Positions 1 to 11,113 of a DNA stretch of 64,000 nt are shown here, piece by piece. This DNA comes from Cupriavidus oxalaticus. GTDB lineage: Bacteria > Pseudomonadota > Gammaproteobacteria > Burkholderiales > Burkholderiaceae. How positions within the stretch are numbered: position 1 is the first letter of the stretch; each line of letters opens with the position of its first letter. The notes under the pieces are model-generated. The model had not been told where the DNA came from. It saw only the letters and a list, made by a program, of their open reading frames with translations, and searched no databases. The position numbers and the translations under genes were made by a program. The stretch covers positions 124,001 through 188,000 of the forward strand of contig NZ_CP069812.1 of NCBI RefSeq assembly GCF_016894385.1, given 5' to 3'.

Positions 1-122
1 CAACATTGCCAACCCCAAAGGGACATTCCTAACATGACCCTCCCGAACCCGTCCGCCAATATCGCGTCCCCGGCCCAGCCGGCAGCGCCAGGCACCCGGA
101 CGGTCAACAAAGGAGGGCTACC

Positions 123-1529
123 TTGGATCACCCGTCCCTTTTTCCCGGCGAGGCGCCGGCGCAGTCGCTAGGCCAGCGCAGCCGCAACGCGGTCTGGCAC
201 CCCTGCACCCGCCTGCGCCCCGATGACGACGCCCTGCCGCTGGCGATCGTGCGCGGCGAAGGCCCGTGGCTGTTCGATGCCGACGGCCGCCGCTATTTCG
301 ACGCCACCAGCTCCTGGTGGGTCAACCTGTTCGGCCACGCCAACCCGCGCATCAATGCCGCGCTGGCGAGCCAGCTGGAAACGCTCGAGCATGTGATGCT
401 CGCCGGCTGCACGCATGCCCCCGCGGTGGAACTGGCCGAGCGCCTGTCCGCGCTCAGCGGTGGCGCGCTCGGCAATGTGTTCTACGCCTCGGATGGCGCC
501 TCGGCGGTCGAGATCGCGCTGAAGATGAGCTTCCACTACTGGCGCAATACCGGGCTGCCGGCCAAGCGCGAGTTCGTCTGCCTGCGCAACGGCTACCACG
601 GCGAGACCGTGGGCGCGCTGGCGGTGACCGACGTGGAAATCTTCCGCGACGCCTACGACGCGCTGATCCGCCGCGCGCACGTGGTGATGTCGCCCGACGC
701 GCGCCAGGCCTTGCGCGGCGAATCGGCCGCCGACGTGGCCGCGCGCGCGCTGGCGGAGCTGGAAGCGCTGCTGCGCGAGCGCGCCGGCCAGATCGCCGCG
801 CTGATCGTCGAGCCGCTGGTGCAGGGCGCCGCCGGCATGGCGATGCATGACCCGTCCTACCTCGACGGCGCGCGCGCGCTGTGCGATCGCTACCGGGTGC
901 ACCTGATCGCCGACGAGATCGCGGTCGGCTGCGGCCGCACCGGCACCTTCTTCGCGTGGGAACAGTCGCGGGGCACTGACGCGGCGCTGCCCGCGCATGC
1001 GTGGCCCGATTTCCTGTGCCTGTCCAAGGGCATCAGCGGCGGCTACCTGCCGCTGTCGCTGGTGCTGTCGCGCCCCGAAATCCAGCGCGCCTTCGTTGCC
1101 GACGAACTCGCGCGCAGCTTCCTGCATTCGCACTCGTACACCGGCAACCCGCTGGCCTGCCGCGCCGCGCTGGCCACGCTCGACCTGTTCGAGCAGGACA
1201 ACGTGATCGAACAGAACCGCGAGCGCGCCCGCTGGCTCGCCGACGCGATGGCGCCGCTGGCTGCCGACGAGCGCCTGCAGCACGTGCGCCAGCGCGGCCT
1301 GGCCTGGGCCGCCGATGTGCGCGCCGATGTGGCAGGCGCCGATTTCTCCGCGCGCTTCCACCATGCCGCGCGGGCACGCGAACTGCTGGTTCGCCCGATC
1401 GGCAATACGTTGTACGTGCTGCCGCCCTATGTCTTCGATGCCGCCCAGGCGCACTGGCTGGGCCAGCAGCTGCTGGCCACGCTCGACGACGTCACCACCA
1501 CCAGCGCGGAGGTCCGCCATGCTGCTTGA
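123..1529 (+). CDS. bioA: adenosylmethionine-8-amino-7-oxononanoate aminotransferase
   Basis: BioA is a PLP enzyme that transfers the amino group of S-adenosylmethionine to KAPA, giving DAPA in biotin synthesis. The 468-residue protein opens with the family signature around WHPCT near residue 26 and has SSWWVN near residue 60. The PLP lysine is in SKGISGG (K302), with the [11 protein letters not shown] stretch just before it. The start is a TTG at 123, preceded by an AAAGGAGGG ribosome site; no suitable ATG lies near, so a weak start codon may limit expression. It leads a tightly packed operon: its stop overlaps the bioF start by 11 bases. The length is slightly above the usual 430, and the N-terminus is complete. 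Confidence 0.96.
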   Translation: MDHPSLFPGEAPAQSLGQRSRNAVWHPCTRLRPDDDALPLAIVRGEGPWLFDADGRRYFDATSSWWVNLFGHANPRINAALASQLETLEHVMLAGCTHAPAVELAERLSALSGGALGNVFYASDGASAVEIALKMSFHYWRNTGLPAKREFVCLRNGYHGETVGALAVTDVEIFRDAYDALIRRAHVVMSPDARQALRGESAADVAARALAELEALLRERAGQIAALIVEPLVQGAAGMAMHDPSYLDGARALCDRYRVHLIADEIAVGCGRTGTFFAWEQSRGTDAALPAHAWPDFLCLSKGISGGYLPLSLVLSRPEIQRAFVADELARSFLHSHSYTGNPLACRAALATLDLFEQDNVIEQNRERARWLADAMAPLAADERLQHVRQRGLAWAADVRADVAGADFSARFHHAARARELLVRPIGNTLYVLPPYVFDAAQAHWLGQQLLATLDDVTTTSAEVRHAA

Positions 1530-2733
1530 ACAACTGAAACAGGCCGCCGCGCAGCGCCAACAGCTGGCCCTGACGCGCCGCCGCCGCATCGCCCACACCG
1601 CGTGCGCGCCGCACCAGGCCGTGGGTGCGGCCGATGCGCAGCCGCAGCCGCTGCTGACGTTCTGCAGCAACGATTACCTGGGGCTGGCCAACCATCCGAA
1701 GGTGATCGCCGCGCTGGCGGAAGGCGCGCACCGCTACGGCGCCGGCAGCGGCGCGTCGCACCTGGTCAGCGGCCATTCGCTGGCGCATGCGCAGCTTGAA
1801 GAAGAACTGGCACGCTGGTTCGCGCCGCATATCCCGCACGCGCAGACGCTGTACTTCTGCACCGGCTACATGGCCAACATGGCGGTGCTGACCGCGCTGG
1901 GCACGGCGGGCGCGACGCTGTTCTGCGAATCGCTCAACCACGCCTCGCTGATCGACGGCGCCCGGCTGGCGCGCGCCGACGTGCAGCGCTACCCGCATTG
2001 CGACACCGCCGCGCTGGAAGCGCTGCTGGCGGCCAGCACCAGCGAGCGCAAGCTGATCGTCACCGACAGTGTGTTCAGCATGGACGGCGACGTCGCGCCG
2101 CTGCGCGAGCTGCTGGCGCTGGCCGAGCGCTACGACGCCTGGATCATCGTCGACGACGCGCACGGCTTCGGCGTGCTCGGTGAGCAGGGCCACGGCGTGC
2201 TGGAAGCGCTGGGGCTGTCGTCCGAGCGCTTTATCTATATCGGCACGCTCGGCAAGGCCGCCGGCGTGGCGGGCGCGTTCGTCGCCGCGCATGAGGCCGT
2301 GATCGAGCACCTGGTCAACACCGCGCGGCCGTATATCTACACCACGGCCGCGCCGCCGGCGGTGGCGCATGCGTTGCTGGCCAGCCTGACGATCATCGAA
2401 GGCGAGGAAGGCCGGCAACGCCGTGCGCAACTGATGCGCTGCATTGCATTGCTGCGTGAAGGCCTGGCACGGCTGGCCGCCAGCGCCGGCTGGTCGCTGG
2501 GCGAGAGCCAGACGGCGATCCAGCCGCTGATCGTCGGCGACAACGCGGCGTCGCTGGCGCTGTCGGCGGCGCTGGAGGCCGGCGGCATCCGCGTCGGCGC
2601 GATCCGGCCGCCGACCGTGCCGGAAGGCACGGCGCGGCTGCGCATCACGCTGTGCGCCGCGCACGACGAGGCCGACGTGCAGCGGCTGCTCGACGCAATC
2701 AGCGGGGCGATCGCGTGCAAGGAGGCCGCATGA
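1519..2733 (+). CDS. bioF: 8-amino-7-oxononanoate synthase
   Basis: BioF condenses pimeloyl-thioester with L-alanine to KAPA, the first step of the fused biotin ring pathway. The 404-residue protein has the alpha-oxoamine synthase pattern: [13 protein letters not shown] near residue 50, [10 protein letters not shown], the PLP aspartate in [13 protein letters not shown], and the PLP lysine in [10 protein letters not shown]. The frame stays open upstream to 1315, but that part is bioA read in another frame; ATG 1519 fits the family N-terminus (MLLEQLKQA) and is preceded by GGAGG within the end of bioA. The overlaps at both ends imply translational coupling with bioA and bioD. Confidence 0.96.
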   Translation: MLLEQLKQAAAQRQQLALTRRRRIAHTACAPHQAVGAADAQPQPLLTFCSNDYLGLANHPKVIAALAEGAHRYGAGSGASHLVSGHSLAHAQLEEELARWFAPHIPHAQTLYFCTGYMANMAVLTALGTAGATLFCESLNHASLIDGARLARADVQRYPHCDTAALEALLAASTSERKLIVTDSVFSMDGDVAPLRELLALAERYDAWIIVDDAHGFGVLGEQGHGVLEALGLSSERFIYIGTLGKAAGVAGAFVAAHEAVIEHLVNTARPYIYTTAAPPAVAHALLASLTIIEGEEGRQRRAQLMRCIALLREGLARLAASAGWSLGESQTAIQPLIVGDNAASLALSAALEAGGIRVGAIRPPTVPEGTARLRITLCAAHDEADVQRLLDAISGAIACKEAA

Positions 2734-3473
2734 CGGCGCCGCGCCACTTTGCCTGTTTCGTCACGGGCACCGATACCGGCGTCGGCAAGACCCACGCCAG
2801 CGCCACGCTGCTGCATGCGCTCAACGGCGCCGGCTATCGCAGCGCGGGCATGAAGCCCGTTGCCAGCGGCAGCGAATGGCGCGACGGCCACTGGCACAAC
2901 GACGACGTGGCGCAGCTGCGTGCCGCCAGCTCGGTGACGGTGCCGCTCGGCCATACCTGCCCGTTCCTGCTGCGCACGCCGTGCTCGCCGCACCTGGCCG
3001 CGGCGCAGGAAGGGGTGCGCATCACGCGCGCGCCGATCCGCGATGCGTTCGATGCGCTGCGCCGCCAGGCCGACGCCGTGGTGGTGGAGGGCGTGGGCGG
3101 TTTCCACGTCCCGCTCGACGCCGGCGCGGTGCGCTGGAGCACCGCCGACCTGGCCGTGATGCTGGGCCTGCCGGTGGTGATGGTGGTCGGCATCCGCCTG
3201 GGCTGCCTCAACCACGCCGTGCTGAGCGCCGAAGCGATCCGTGCGCGCGGCCTGGTGCTGGCCGGCTGGATCGCCAACCGGGTCGACCCCGACATGCTCC
3301 TCGCCGACGAGAACATCGCCACGCTGCATGCGTCGCTGGACGCGCCCTGCCTGGGCGAACTGCCCTGGCAACTCGATCCCGCCGCGGCTGCCGCCGCGAA
3401 TTGCCTGGACCTCGCGCCGCTGTTCGCCGCCACCGCCAGATCCCGGGCCGAGGCCGCCGGCCTCGCCGCCTGA
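2730..3473 (+). CDS. bioD: dethiobiotin synthetase
   Basis: BioD carboxylates DAPA and closes the ureido ring with ATP, giving dethiobiotin. The 247-residue product begins with the P-loop [10 protein letters not shown] about residue 11-20, followed by KPVASGS (substrate lysine) and [12 protein letters not shown], all typical of BioD. ATG 2730 overlaps the bioF stop in an ATGA junction and has GGAGG just upstream; the longer open frame starting at 2652 lies inside bioF. The C-terminal Arg/Ala-rich tail is unremarkable. It is the third gene of the operon. Confidence 0.95.
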   Translation: MTAPRHFACFVTGTDTGVGKTHASATLLHALNGAGYRSAGMKPVASGSEWRDGHWHNDDVAQLRAASSVTVPLGHTCPFLLRTPCSPHLAAAQEGVRITRAPIRDAFDALRRQADAVVVEGVGGFHVPLDAGAVRWSTADLAVMLGLPVVMVVGIRLGCLNHAVLSAEAIRARGLVLAGWIANRVDPDMLLADENIATLHASLDAPCLGELPWQLDPAAAAAANCLDLAPLFAATARSRAEAAGLAA

Positions 3474-3496
3474 ACCACAATCCGACTGGAAAGAAC

Positions 3497-4519
3497 ATGA
3501 CCCAAGCCCACACCGTTACCACCATCTCCGCCGAATCGCTGCGCCAGACCGCGCGCCAGCACGCATTGCCGGATGACGCCAAATGGCGCGTCGACGATGT
3601 TGCCGCGCTGTTCGCGTTGCCGTTCAACGACCTGCTGTTCCGCGCCCAGCAGGTGCATCGCGAGCACTTCGACGCCAACACCGTGCAGCTGTCGACGCTG
3701 CTGTCGATCAAGACCGGCGGCTGCGAGGAGGATTGCGGCTATTGCCCGCAAAGCGCGCACCACGACGCCGGCGTCAAGGCCGAGAAGCTGATGGCGCTGG
3801 ACGAGGTGCTCGACGCCGCGCGCGCCGCCAAGGCCAACGGCGCCACGCGTTTCTGCATGGGCGCCGCCTGGCGCAGCCCCAAGGACCGCCACCTCGAGCC
3901 GGTGATGGACATGGTGCGCGAGGTCAAGGCGATGGGCCTGGAGACCTGCGTCACGCTGGGCATGCTCAAGGCCGAGCAGGCGCAGCAGCTCAAGGACGCC
4001 GGGCTGGACTACTACAACCACAACCTGGATACCTCGCCCGAGTTCTACGGCAAGATCATCACCACGCGCACCTACCAGGACCGCCTCGACACCATCGGCC
4101 ACGTGCGCGACGCCGGCATCAACGTCTGCTGCGGCGGCATCGTCGGCATGGGCGAATCGCGCGAGGCGCGCGCCGGCCTGATCGCCCAGCTGGCCAATAT
4201 GGACCCGTACCCGGAGTCGGTGCCCATCAACAACCTGGTCCAGGTCGAAGGCACGCCGCTGGCCGGCACCGAGGCGCTGGACCCGTTCGAGTTCGTCCGC
4301 ACGATTGCGGTGGCCCGCATCACCATGCCCGGGGCCATGGTGCGCCTGTCGGCCGGCCGCGAGGCCATGGATGAAGCCTTGCAGGCGCTGTGCTTCATGG
4401 CCGGCGCCAATTCCATCTTCTACGGCGAAAAGCTGCTGACCACCGGCAACCCGCAGGCCGATCGCGATCGCGCGCTGCTGGCCCGCCTGGACATCCGTGC
4501 GGAGGGCTACGCGGGGTAG
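3497..4519 (+). CDS. bioB: biotin synthase
   Basis: BioB is the radical SAM enzyme that inserts sulfur into dethiobiotin. The radical SAM cysteines are in [11 protein letters not shown] near residue 75, followed by the conserved [10 protein letters not shown] and LDTSPEFY stretches that bind SAM and substrate. [11 protein letters not shown] and [11 protein letters not shown] are also present. Residues supplying the second [2Fe-2S] cluster (C in MLKAEQ context, C in NVCCGG, R in RLSAGRE) can be found. Length of 340 residues is normal. The start at 3497 follows GGAAAGAAC, 23 bases after bioD, so it is the last gene of the bioAFDB unit. Confidence 0.97.
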   Translation: MTQAHTVTTISAESLRQTARQHALPDDAKWRVDDVAALFALPFNDLLFRAQQVHREHFDANTVQLSTLLSIKTGGCEEDCGYCPQSAHHDAGVKAEKLMALDEVLDAARAAKANGATRFCMGAAWRSPKDRHLEPVMDMVREVKAMGLETCVTLGMLKAEQAQQLKDAGLDYYNHNLDTSPEFYGKIITTRTYQDRLDTIGHVRDAGINVCCGGIVGMGESREARAGLIAQLANMDPYPESVPINNLVQVEGTPLAGTEALDPFEFVRTIAVARITMPGAMVRLSAGREAMDEALQALCFMAGANSIFYGEKLLTTGNPQADRDRALLARLDIRAEGYAG

Positions 4520-4617
4520 TTGCGAGGGGTACTTGCGTCGGATAACGACACCGGAATTAACCCATTGGACACCTCCCCGCCGTAAGATGCCGATAACGGC
4601 ATAACAAGGAGGGAGCC

Positions 4618-6648
<2,031 letters not shown>

Positions 6649-6736
6649 GGGGCGCGTACGGTCCGGGTCCGGCCCGAAGGCTGACCCTGATCGCATTCCT
6701 CTGCCAAAATAGCCCTTTGGGGCATCCGTCTCACCC

Positions 6737-6823
6737 GTCGTTCCCGCGCAGGCGGGAACCCAGTGACTTTGTGCCTGAAGCGGGACAAAAAAGACGCTGG
6801 ATTCCCGCCTGCGCGGGAATGAC
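6737..6823. repeat. paired inverted REP-like element between two genes
   Basis: Two 27-base arms, 6737-6763 and 6797-6823, are reverse complements of each other with only two mismatches. Each arm is itself palindromic around TTCCCGCGCAGGCGGGAA (or ATTCCCGCCTGCGCGGGAAT). The 33-base spacer is AT-richer. The core resembles the ATTCCC-N8-GGGAAT class of short dispersed repeats found in many beta-proteobacteria (dRS3-like). It sits in the gap between the carboxylase gene and ghrA and could fold into a long hairpin, acting as a terminator or RNA stabiliser. A second copy in the window was not seen. Confidence 0.75.
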
Positions 6824-6860
6824 AGTCAACGCCCGCCCCGCAACATCCCCTGGAGACAAG

Positions 6861-7802
6861 ATGAAGTTGCAGTTATACGTCCCCGACGGCCGCTATGAAC
6901 CGTGGATCGACGGCTTTGCCGAGGCCCTGCCCGAAGCCGAATGCCTGACCTGGGAGGGCAGCCGCGGCGAGCCGGCCGACTACGCCGTGGTCTGGCGCCC
7001 GCCGGTGGAAATGCTGCGCGGCCGCACCGACCTGAAGGCGGTCTTCAACCTCGGCGCCGGCGTCGACGGCATCCTGCGGCTGCGCGACGAAGCGCCCGAT
7101 GCCTTGCCCGCCGGCGTGCCGATCGTGCGCCTGGACGATGCCGGCATGGCCGCGCAGATGGCCGAGTACGTCACCGCCGCCGTGCTGCGCTATTTCCGCA
7201 AGCTCGACGCCTACGAGGCGCAGGAACGCGCCGGCAACTGGAAATTCCTCAAGCCGCATCGCCGCGCCGGCTTCACCATCGGCGTGATGGGCGTGGGCAC
7301 GCTCGGCACGCATATCGCCCGCACGCTGGCCGGCTTCGGCTTCCCGGTGCGCGGCTGGAGCCGCACCGCGCGCGCGATCGAGGGCGTCAGCGGCTTCTAT
7401 GGCGATGCGGGCCAGGCGCCGTTCCTGGACGGCCTGCGCGTGCTGGTCAATGTGCTGCCGCTGACACCGCAGACCGAGAACATCCTGAATGCCGGCCTGT
7501 TCGCGCGGCTGGCGCAGGGCGCCTATGTGATCAACGTGGCGCGCGGCCAGCACCTGGTCGAGGAAGACCTGCTGGCCGCGGTGCAGTCGGGCCAGCTCGC
7601 GGGCGCCACCCTCGACGTGTTCCGCACCGAGCCGCTGCCGGCGGATCATCCCTTCTGGCAGGAGCCGCGCATTACGGTGACGCCGCATATCTCGGCGCTG
7701 ACGCTGCGCGAGGACAGCATCGCCCAGATCGCCGGCAAGATCCGCGCGCTGCGTTCGGGCCAGCCGATTGCCGGCGTGGTCGACCTGCAGCGCGGCTATT
7801 GA
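6861..7802 (+). CDS. ghrA: glyoxylate/hydroxypyruvate reductase A
   Basis: A 313-residue member of the D-2-hydroxyacid dehydrogenase superfamily, of the short GhrA type. It shows the NAD(P)-binding motif GVMGVGTLGTHIA near residues 138-150, the catalytic Arg in NVARGQHLVEEDL, Glu in DVFRTEPLP, and His in TPHISA. GhrA enzymes reduce glyoxylate and hydroxypyruvate with NADPH. The ATG at 6861 follows TGGAGACAAG; the open frame extends far upstream only because of the GC-rich shadow frame. It lies between genes for leucine catabolism; its substrate there is not known, and a role as another 2-ketoacid reductase is possible. Confidence 0.85.
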   Translation: MKLQLYVPDGRYEPWIDGFAEALPEAECLTWEGSRGEPADYAVVWRPPVEMLRGRTDLKAVFNLGAGVDGILRLRDEAPDALPAGVPIVRLDDAGMAAQMAEYVTAAVLRYFRKLDAYEAQERAGNWKFLKPHRRAGFTIGVMGVGTLGTHIARTLAGFGFPVRGWSRTARAIEGVSGFYGDAGQAPFLDGLRVLVNVLPLTPQTENILNAGLFARLAQGAYVINVARGQHLVEEDLLAAVQSGQLAGATLDVFRTEPLPADHPFWQEPRITVTPHISALTLREDSIAQIAGKIRALRSGQPIAGVVDLQRGY

Positions 7803-7858
7803 GCACGACGCCACGAGCGCCACGGCACCCCACAACGAATAACAGACAGGAGACGGCC

Positions 7859-8794
7859 ATGACCATCCCGAACTACGTGAAGATCGTCGAAGTCGGCCCG
7901 CGCGACGGCCTGCAGAATGAAAAGGCCATGGTGCCGACCGACGTCAAGGTCGCGCTGGTCAACCAGCTGACCGACGCCGGCTTCGTCAATATCGAGGCCG
8001 CGTCGTTTGTCTCGCCCAAGTGGGTGCCGCAGATGGCCGACGGCGCGGATGTGATGTCCCGCATTCAGCGCCGGCCCGGCACGCTGTATTCGGTGCTGAC
8101 GCCGAACATGAAAGGCTTCGAGGGCGCCATCGCCGCCGGCGCCGACGAGGTGGTGATCTTCGGCGCCGCCAGCGAGGCGTTTTCGCAGAAGAACATCAAC
8201 TGCTCGATCGCCGAGTCGATCCAGCGCTTCGAGCCGGTTGCGGCCGCGGCGAAAGAGAAGGGCGTGCGCCTGCGCGGCAGCATCTCGTGCGCGCTGGGCT
8301 GCCCCTACCAGGGCGAGGTGCCGGTCAGCGCCGTGGTCGACGTGGTGCGCCGCATGCGCGAGCTGGGCTGCGACGAGATCGATATCGCCGACACCATCGG
8401 CGTGGGCACGCCGGTGCGCGTGCAGGAAGTGATGCGCGCCGCCTCGGCGGAGTTTGCGATCGACCGGCTCTCAGGCCATTTCCACGATACCTACGGCCAG
8501 GCGCTGTCCAACATCCTGGCCAGCCTGGAAGTCGGCATCGCGATCTTCCACGCTTCGGTCGCCGGTCTGGGCGGTTGCCCGTATGCGAAGGGCGCGACCG
8601 GCAACGTGGCCACCGAAGACGTGCTGTACATGCTGCACGGCATGGGCATCCATACCGGCATCGACCTGGAAGCGGTGGTGCGCACCGGCGACTACATCTC
8701 GCAGTCGATCGGCCGCGCCAACAGCTCGCGCGTGGGCCGGGCGCTGCTGACCAAATGGGCCGCCGCCAGCGATGCGGCGCCGGCCTGCGCCTGA
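7859..8794 (+). CDS. mvaB: hydroxymethylglutaryl-CoA lyase
   Basis: HMG-CoA lyase splits HMG-CoA into acetyl-CoA and acetoacetate, the last step of leucine degradation. The 311-residue protein has the TIM-barrel opening VKIVEVGPRDGLQNE, the family box SCALGCPYQGEV, the metal site GHFHDTYGQALSN and the active-site cysteine in GLGGCPYAKGATGNVATED. ATG 7859 follows GACAGGAGACGG. It is 56 bases after ghrA and probably co-transcribed. Its pairing with the biotin carboxylase subunit upstream supports a split liu-type leucine pathway cluster. Confidence 0.95.
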   Translation: MTIPNYVKIVEVGPRDGLQNEKAMVPTDVKVALVNQLTDAGFVNIEAASFVSPKWVPQMADGADVMSRIQRRPGTLYSVLTPNMKGFEGAIAAGADEVVIFGAASEAFSQKNINCSIAESIQRFEPVAAAAKEKGVRLRGSISCALGCPYQGEVPVSAVVDVVRRMRELGCDEIDIADTIGVGTPVRVQEVMRAASAEFAIDRLSGHFHDTYGQALSNILASLEVGIAIFHASVAGLGGCPYAKGATGNVATEDVLYMLHGMGIHTGIDLEAVVRTGDYISQSIGRANSSRVGRALLTKWAAASDAAPACA

Positions 8795-8816
8795 GCTCAA
8801 GAGATTGGGAGAACGC

Positions 8817-9317
8817 ATGACGGCAAGTAACGAAGCGCTGCCCGAATCCGCGCAGCGCGTGGCGGACCTGCTGGCCGGGCTCGGCCACGACCGCCCGGTG
8901 GTGATGCTGCCCGCCACCGGCAAGACCTCCGCCGAAGCCGCGGCGGGCCTGGGCTGCAGCGTGGCGGAGATCGCCAAGTCGATCATCTTCCGCCGCCTCG
9001 AGGACGATGCGCCGGTGCTGGTGATCGCCAGCGGCAGCAACCGCGTCGACGAGGCCAAGGTGGCCGCGCGCGTGGGCACGCTGGGCAAGGCAGATGCGCG
9101 CTTCGTGCGCGAGAAGACCGGCTATGCCATTGGCGGCGTCTGCCCGATCGGCCATGCGGTCGCGCCGGTGATGCTGCTCGACCAGGACCTGTTCCGCTAC
9201 GACAGCCTGTGGGCTGCCGCCGGGCATCCGCATGCGGTGTTCAACCTGACGCCGCAGCAGCTGCAGCAGATGACCGGCGCGGAGGTCGCCGACGTGGCCG
9301 CCGGAGCGCCGGCATGA
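8817..9317 (+). CDS. YbaK/EbsC family aminoacyl-tRNA deacylase-like protein
   Basis: This 166-residue protein matches the YbaK/ProX superfamily that hydrolyses mischarged tRNA (Cys- or Ala-tRNAPro). Visible family features are MLPATGKTSAEAAAGLGCSVAEIAKSI-type spacing with a conserved lysine in AKSIIF, the SGSNRVD stretch, and GYAIGGVCPIGH, the substrate pocket loop. ATG 8817 follows TTGGGAGAA. It is followed with an ATGA overlap by a thioesterase gene, so the two are translationally coupled. Which tRNA it edits cannot be told from sequence. Confidence 0.82.
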   Translation: MTASNEALPESAQRVADLLAGLGHDRPVVMLPATGKTSAEAAAGLGCSVAEIAKSIIFRRLEDDAPVLVIASGSNRVDEAKVAARVGTLGKADARFVREKTGYAIGGVCPIGHAVAPVMLLDQDLFRYDSLWAAAGHPHAVFNLTPQQLQQMTGAEVADVAAGAPA

Positions 9318-9748
9318 AGGCTGAACTGCGCCCCGGGCTGACCTTCAGCTGGCAATACACGGTGCCGCCCAAGGCCACCGTGCCGCGCCTGTACGACGAT
9401 ATCCCCGGCTGCCCGGAGATGCCCGACGTGCTGGCCACCGGTTACATGGTCGGCATCATGGAATGCGCCTGCCTGCAGATGCTGCGCGAGCACCTGGACT
9501 GGCCGCGCGAGCAGTCGCTCGGCACGCTGGTCAGCTTCTCGCACCTGGCGCCGACGCCGCCCGGCATGACCGTGACGGTCAAGGGCCAGCTGGTCGAGGT
9601 GGACGGACGCCGCCTGCGCTTTGAACTAAGCGCCTGGGATGGCGAGGACAAGATTTCCGAGGGCGTGCACGAGCGCCACCTGATCGACGCGGGCCGCTTC
9701 AACGAGAAGGTGGCGGCCAAGGCGGCGCGCCAGCACAAACATGCCTGA
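9314..9748 (+). CDS. FlK-like hotdog thioesterase
   Basis: A 144-residue single-hotdog protein similar to the fluoroacetyl-CoA thioesterase family. The Thr...Glu pair ([13 protein letters not shown], residues about 39-51) and the His in [13 protein letters not shown] (near residue 74) line up with the Thr-Glu-His triad of that family. The substrate is likely a small acyl-CoA, not necessarily fluorinated. It overlaps the preceding gene (ATGA) and the next gene by eight bases, forming a four-gene string. Product is expected in the cytoplasm. Confidence 0.75.
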   Translation: MKAELRPGLTFSWQYTVPPKATVPRLYDDIPGCPEMPDVLATGYMVGIMECACLQMLREHLDWPREQSLGTLVSFSHLAPTPPGMTVTVKGQLVEVDGRRLRFELSAWDGEDKISEGVHERHLIDAGRFNEKVAAKAARQHKHA

Positions 9749-10004
9749 AGCGCGCGCGGCAGCCACGCTTGCGGCATTGGCCGCGGAGCTTGCCGCGCAG
9801 GCCGCCCGGCTGGAAACGCCGGTGCCCTCGCCATGCCGCAACGTCTGCCGCATGGACGCCGCCAGCGGCTATTGCGAGGGCTGCCTGCGCACCATCGAAG
9901 AGATCGCCGGCTGGTCGTCGGCCAGCGACGAAGACAAGCGCCGCATCTGGGCGCAACTGCCCCGGCGCGCCGCCTGGCTGGCGGGCGAGGAGACACCCCC
10001 TTGA
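9741..10004 (+). CDS. DUF1289 family small cysteine-rich protein
   Basis: An 87-residue protein with the DUF1289 signature: [10 protein letters not shown], then [15 protein letters not shown], i.e. four cysteines followed by the RT-EI-W block and a C-terminal R-W motif (RRAAWLA). The four Cys suggest binding of zinc or an iron-sulfur cluster, but the function of the family is unknown. An Ala-rich N-terminal helix of about 25 residues precedes the domain. It starts inside the thioesterase gene and its stop overlaps a possible TTG start of the next gene. Confidence 0.82.
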   Translation: MPEARAAATLAALAAELAAQAARLETPVPSPCRNVCRMDAASGYCEGCLRTIEEIAGWSSASDEDKRRIWAQLPRRAAWLAGEETPP

Positions 10005-10015
10005 GCGAAGCATCG

Positions 10016-10939
10016 ATGCCTACGTTGCCCGCGTTGCCCGACACCATGCGCGTGTTCGAGCGCGGCTGGCTGTCTGCCAACAACATCCTGTTCGTCGATG
10101 GCGACGATACCGCGCTGGTCGACACCGGCTACGTCACGCATGCGCCCCAGACCGTGGCGCTGGTCGCGTCCGCGCTGCAGGACCGGCCGCTGGTGCGCAT
10201 CCTCAACACCCACCTGCATTCAGACCATTGCGGCGGCAATGCCGCGCTGCAGGCGCGCTGGCAGCCGCGCACCGCGATTCCCGCGGCCGAAGCCGCGGCC
10301 GTGGCCGCGTGGGACACCGAGGCGCTCACTTACCGCGCCACCGGGCAGCAGTGCGACCGTTTCGAATTCGATAGCGTGCTGCACGATGGCGACACGGTGA
10401 CGCTGGGCGGCATCGACTGGCAGGTCGTCGCCGCGCCAGGCCATGATCCGCACGCGGTGATGCTGTTCGCGCCGGTGCCGCGCATCCTGATTTCCGGCGA
10501 TGCGTTGTGGGAGAACGGCTTCGGCGTGATCTTTCCCGAGCTGGACGGCGAGAGCGGCTTCACCGAGCAGGCGGCGGTGCTGGCGCGCATCGCTGAACTC
10601 GATGCACGGCTGGTGATTCCCGGCCACGGGCGCATATTTACCGACGTCGATGCCGCGCTCGAGCGCGCCACCGCGCGGCTGCGCCACCTCAGCGCCGATC
10701 CCGCGCGCAATGCCAGCCACGCGGTCAAGGTGCTGGTGAAGTTCAAGCTGCTGGAGCAGCAGCGGATGACGCAGGCGGAGCTGGCGCGGTGGATGGGGGA
10801 GGCGCCGTTGATGGTGCGGATACGCGACCGGTTCATGCCGGGGCAGGAGCTGGCTGGGATTTCCGCGCAGACGGTGCGGGCGCTGGTGGGAGCGGGGGCA
10901 TTGGCGGTGGAGGGGGAATGGGTGGTGAACCGGGATTGA
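10016..10939 (+). CDS. metallo-beta-lactamase fold hydrolase
   Basis: A 307-residue MBL-fold protein. The metal ligands are in NTHLHSDHCGGN (HxHxDH), PGHDPHAV and PGHGRIF, with a C-terminal helical region (about residue 220 on) that resembles a winged helix seen in glyoxalase-II-like and LACTB2-like hydrolases. ATG 10016 is given; a TTG at 10001, preceded by GAGGAG at good spacing and overlapping the DUF1289 stop, is an equally likely start and would add five residues. The substrate is unknown. It ends the four-gene string that began with the YbaK-like gene. Confidence 0.78.
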   Translation: MPTLPALPDTMRVFERGWLSANNILFVDGDDTALVDTGYVTHAPQTVALVASALQDRPLVRILNTHLHSDHCGGNAALQARWQPRTAIPAAEAAAVAAWDTEALTYRATGQQCDRFEFDSVLHDGDTVTLGGIDWQVVAAPGHDPHAVMLFAPVPRILISGDALWENGFGVIFPELDGESGFTEQAAVLARIAELDARLVIPGHGRIFTDVDAALERATARLRHLSADPARNASHAVKVLVKFKLLEQQRMTQAELARWMGEAPLMVRIRDRFMPGQELAGISAQTVRALVGAGALAVEGEWVVNRD

Positions 10940-10962
10940 TGTACTCACTATCCTGCCGGTTT

Positions 10963-11087
10963 GCTCCCCTCTCCCGCTTGCGGGAGAGGGGCAGGGGGTG
11001 AGGGCAGGCCCTCGCATACCACTAGCCGAACTTCGTCGACACACCCGGCCCTCACCCCAACCCTCTCCCGCAAGCGGGAGAGGGAGC
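10963..11087. repeat. second REP-like inverted pair, between convergent genes
   Basis: Two arms, 10963-11005 and 11048-11087, are nearly reverse complements. Each holds the palindrome CTCTCCCGCTTGCGGGAGAG (or its complement with GCAAGC) next to a GGGGTGAGGG tail. This is the layout of the CTCCCC/GGGTGAGGG REP family spread through GC-rich proteobacteria. It lies between the convergent MBL and TonB receptor genes, where it can act as a two-way terminator. The hairpin at 63682-63714 has a related CTCCCC...GGGGAG design. Confidence 0.75.
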
Positions 11088-11113
11088 ACCCAACTGGCGG
11101 GCGCAGGCCAGCC

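Noticed and set aside
168..1670. 500-codon minus-strand frame opposite bioA
   Set aside because: Shadow frame of bioA; no motifs, and bioA is certain.
4588..4601. small palindrome TGCCG-ATAA-CGGCA before the carboxylase gene
   Set aside because: Too short and without a partner or known regulator match to call an operator.
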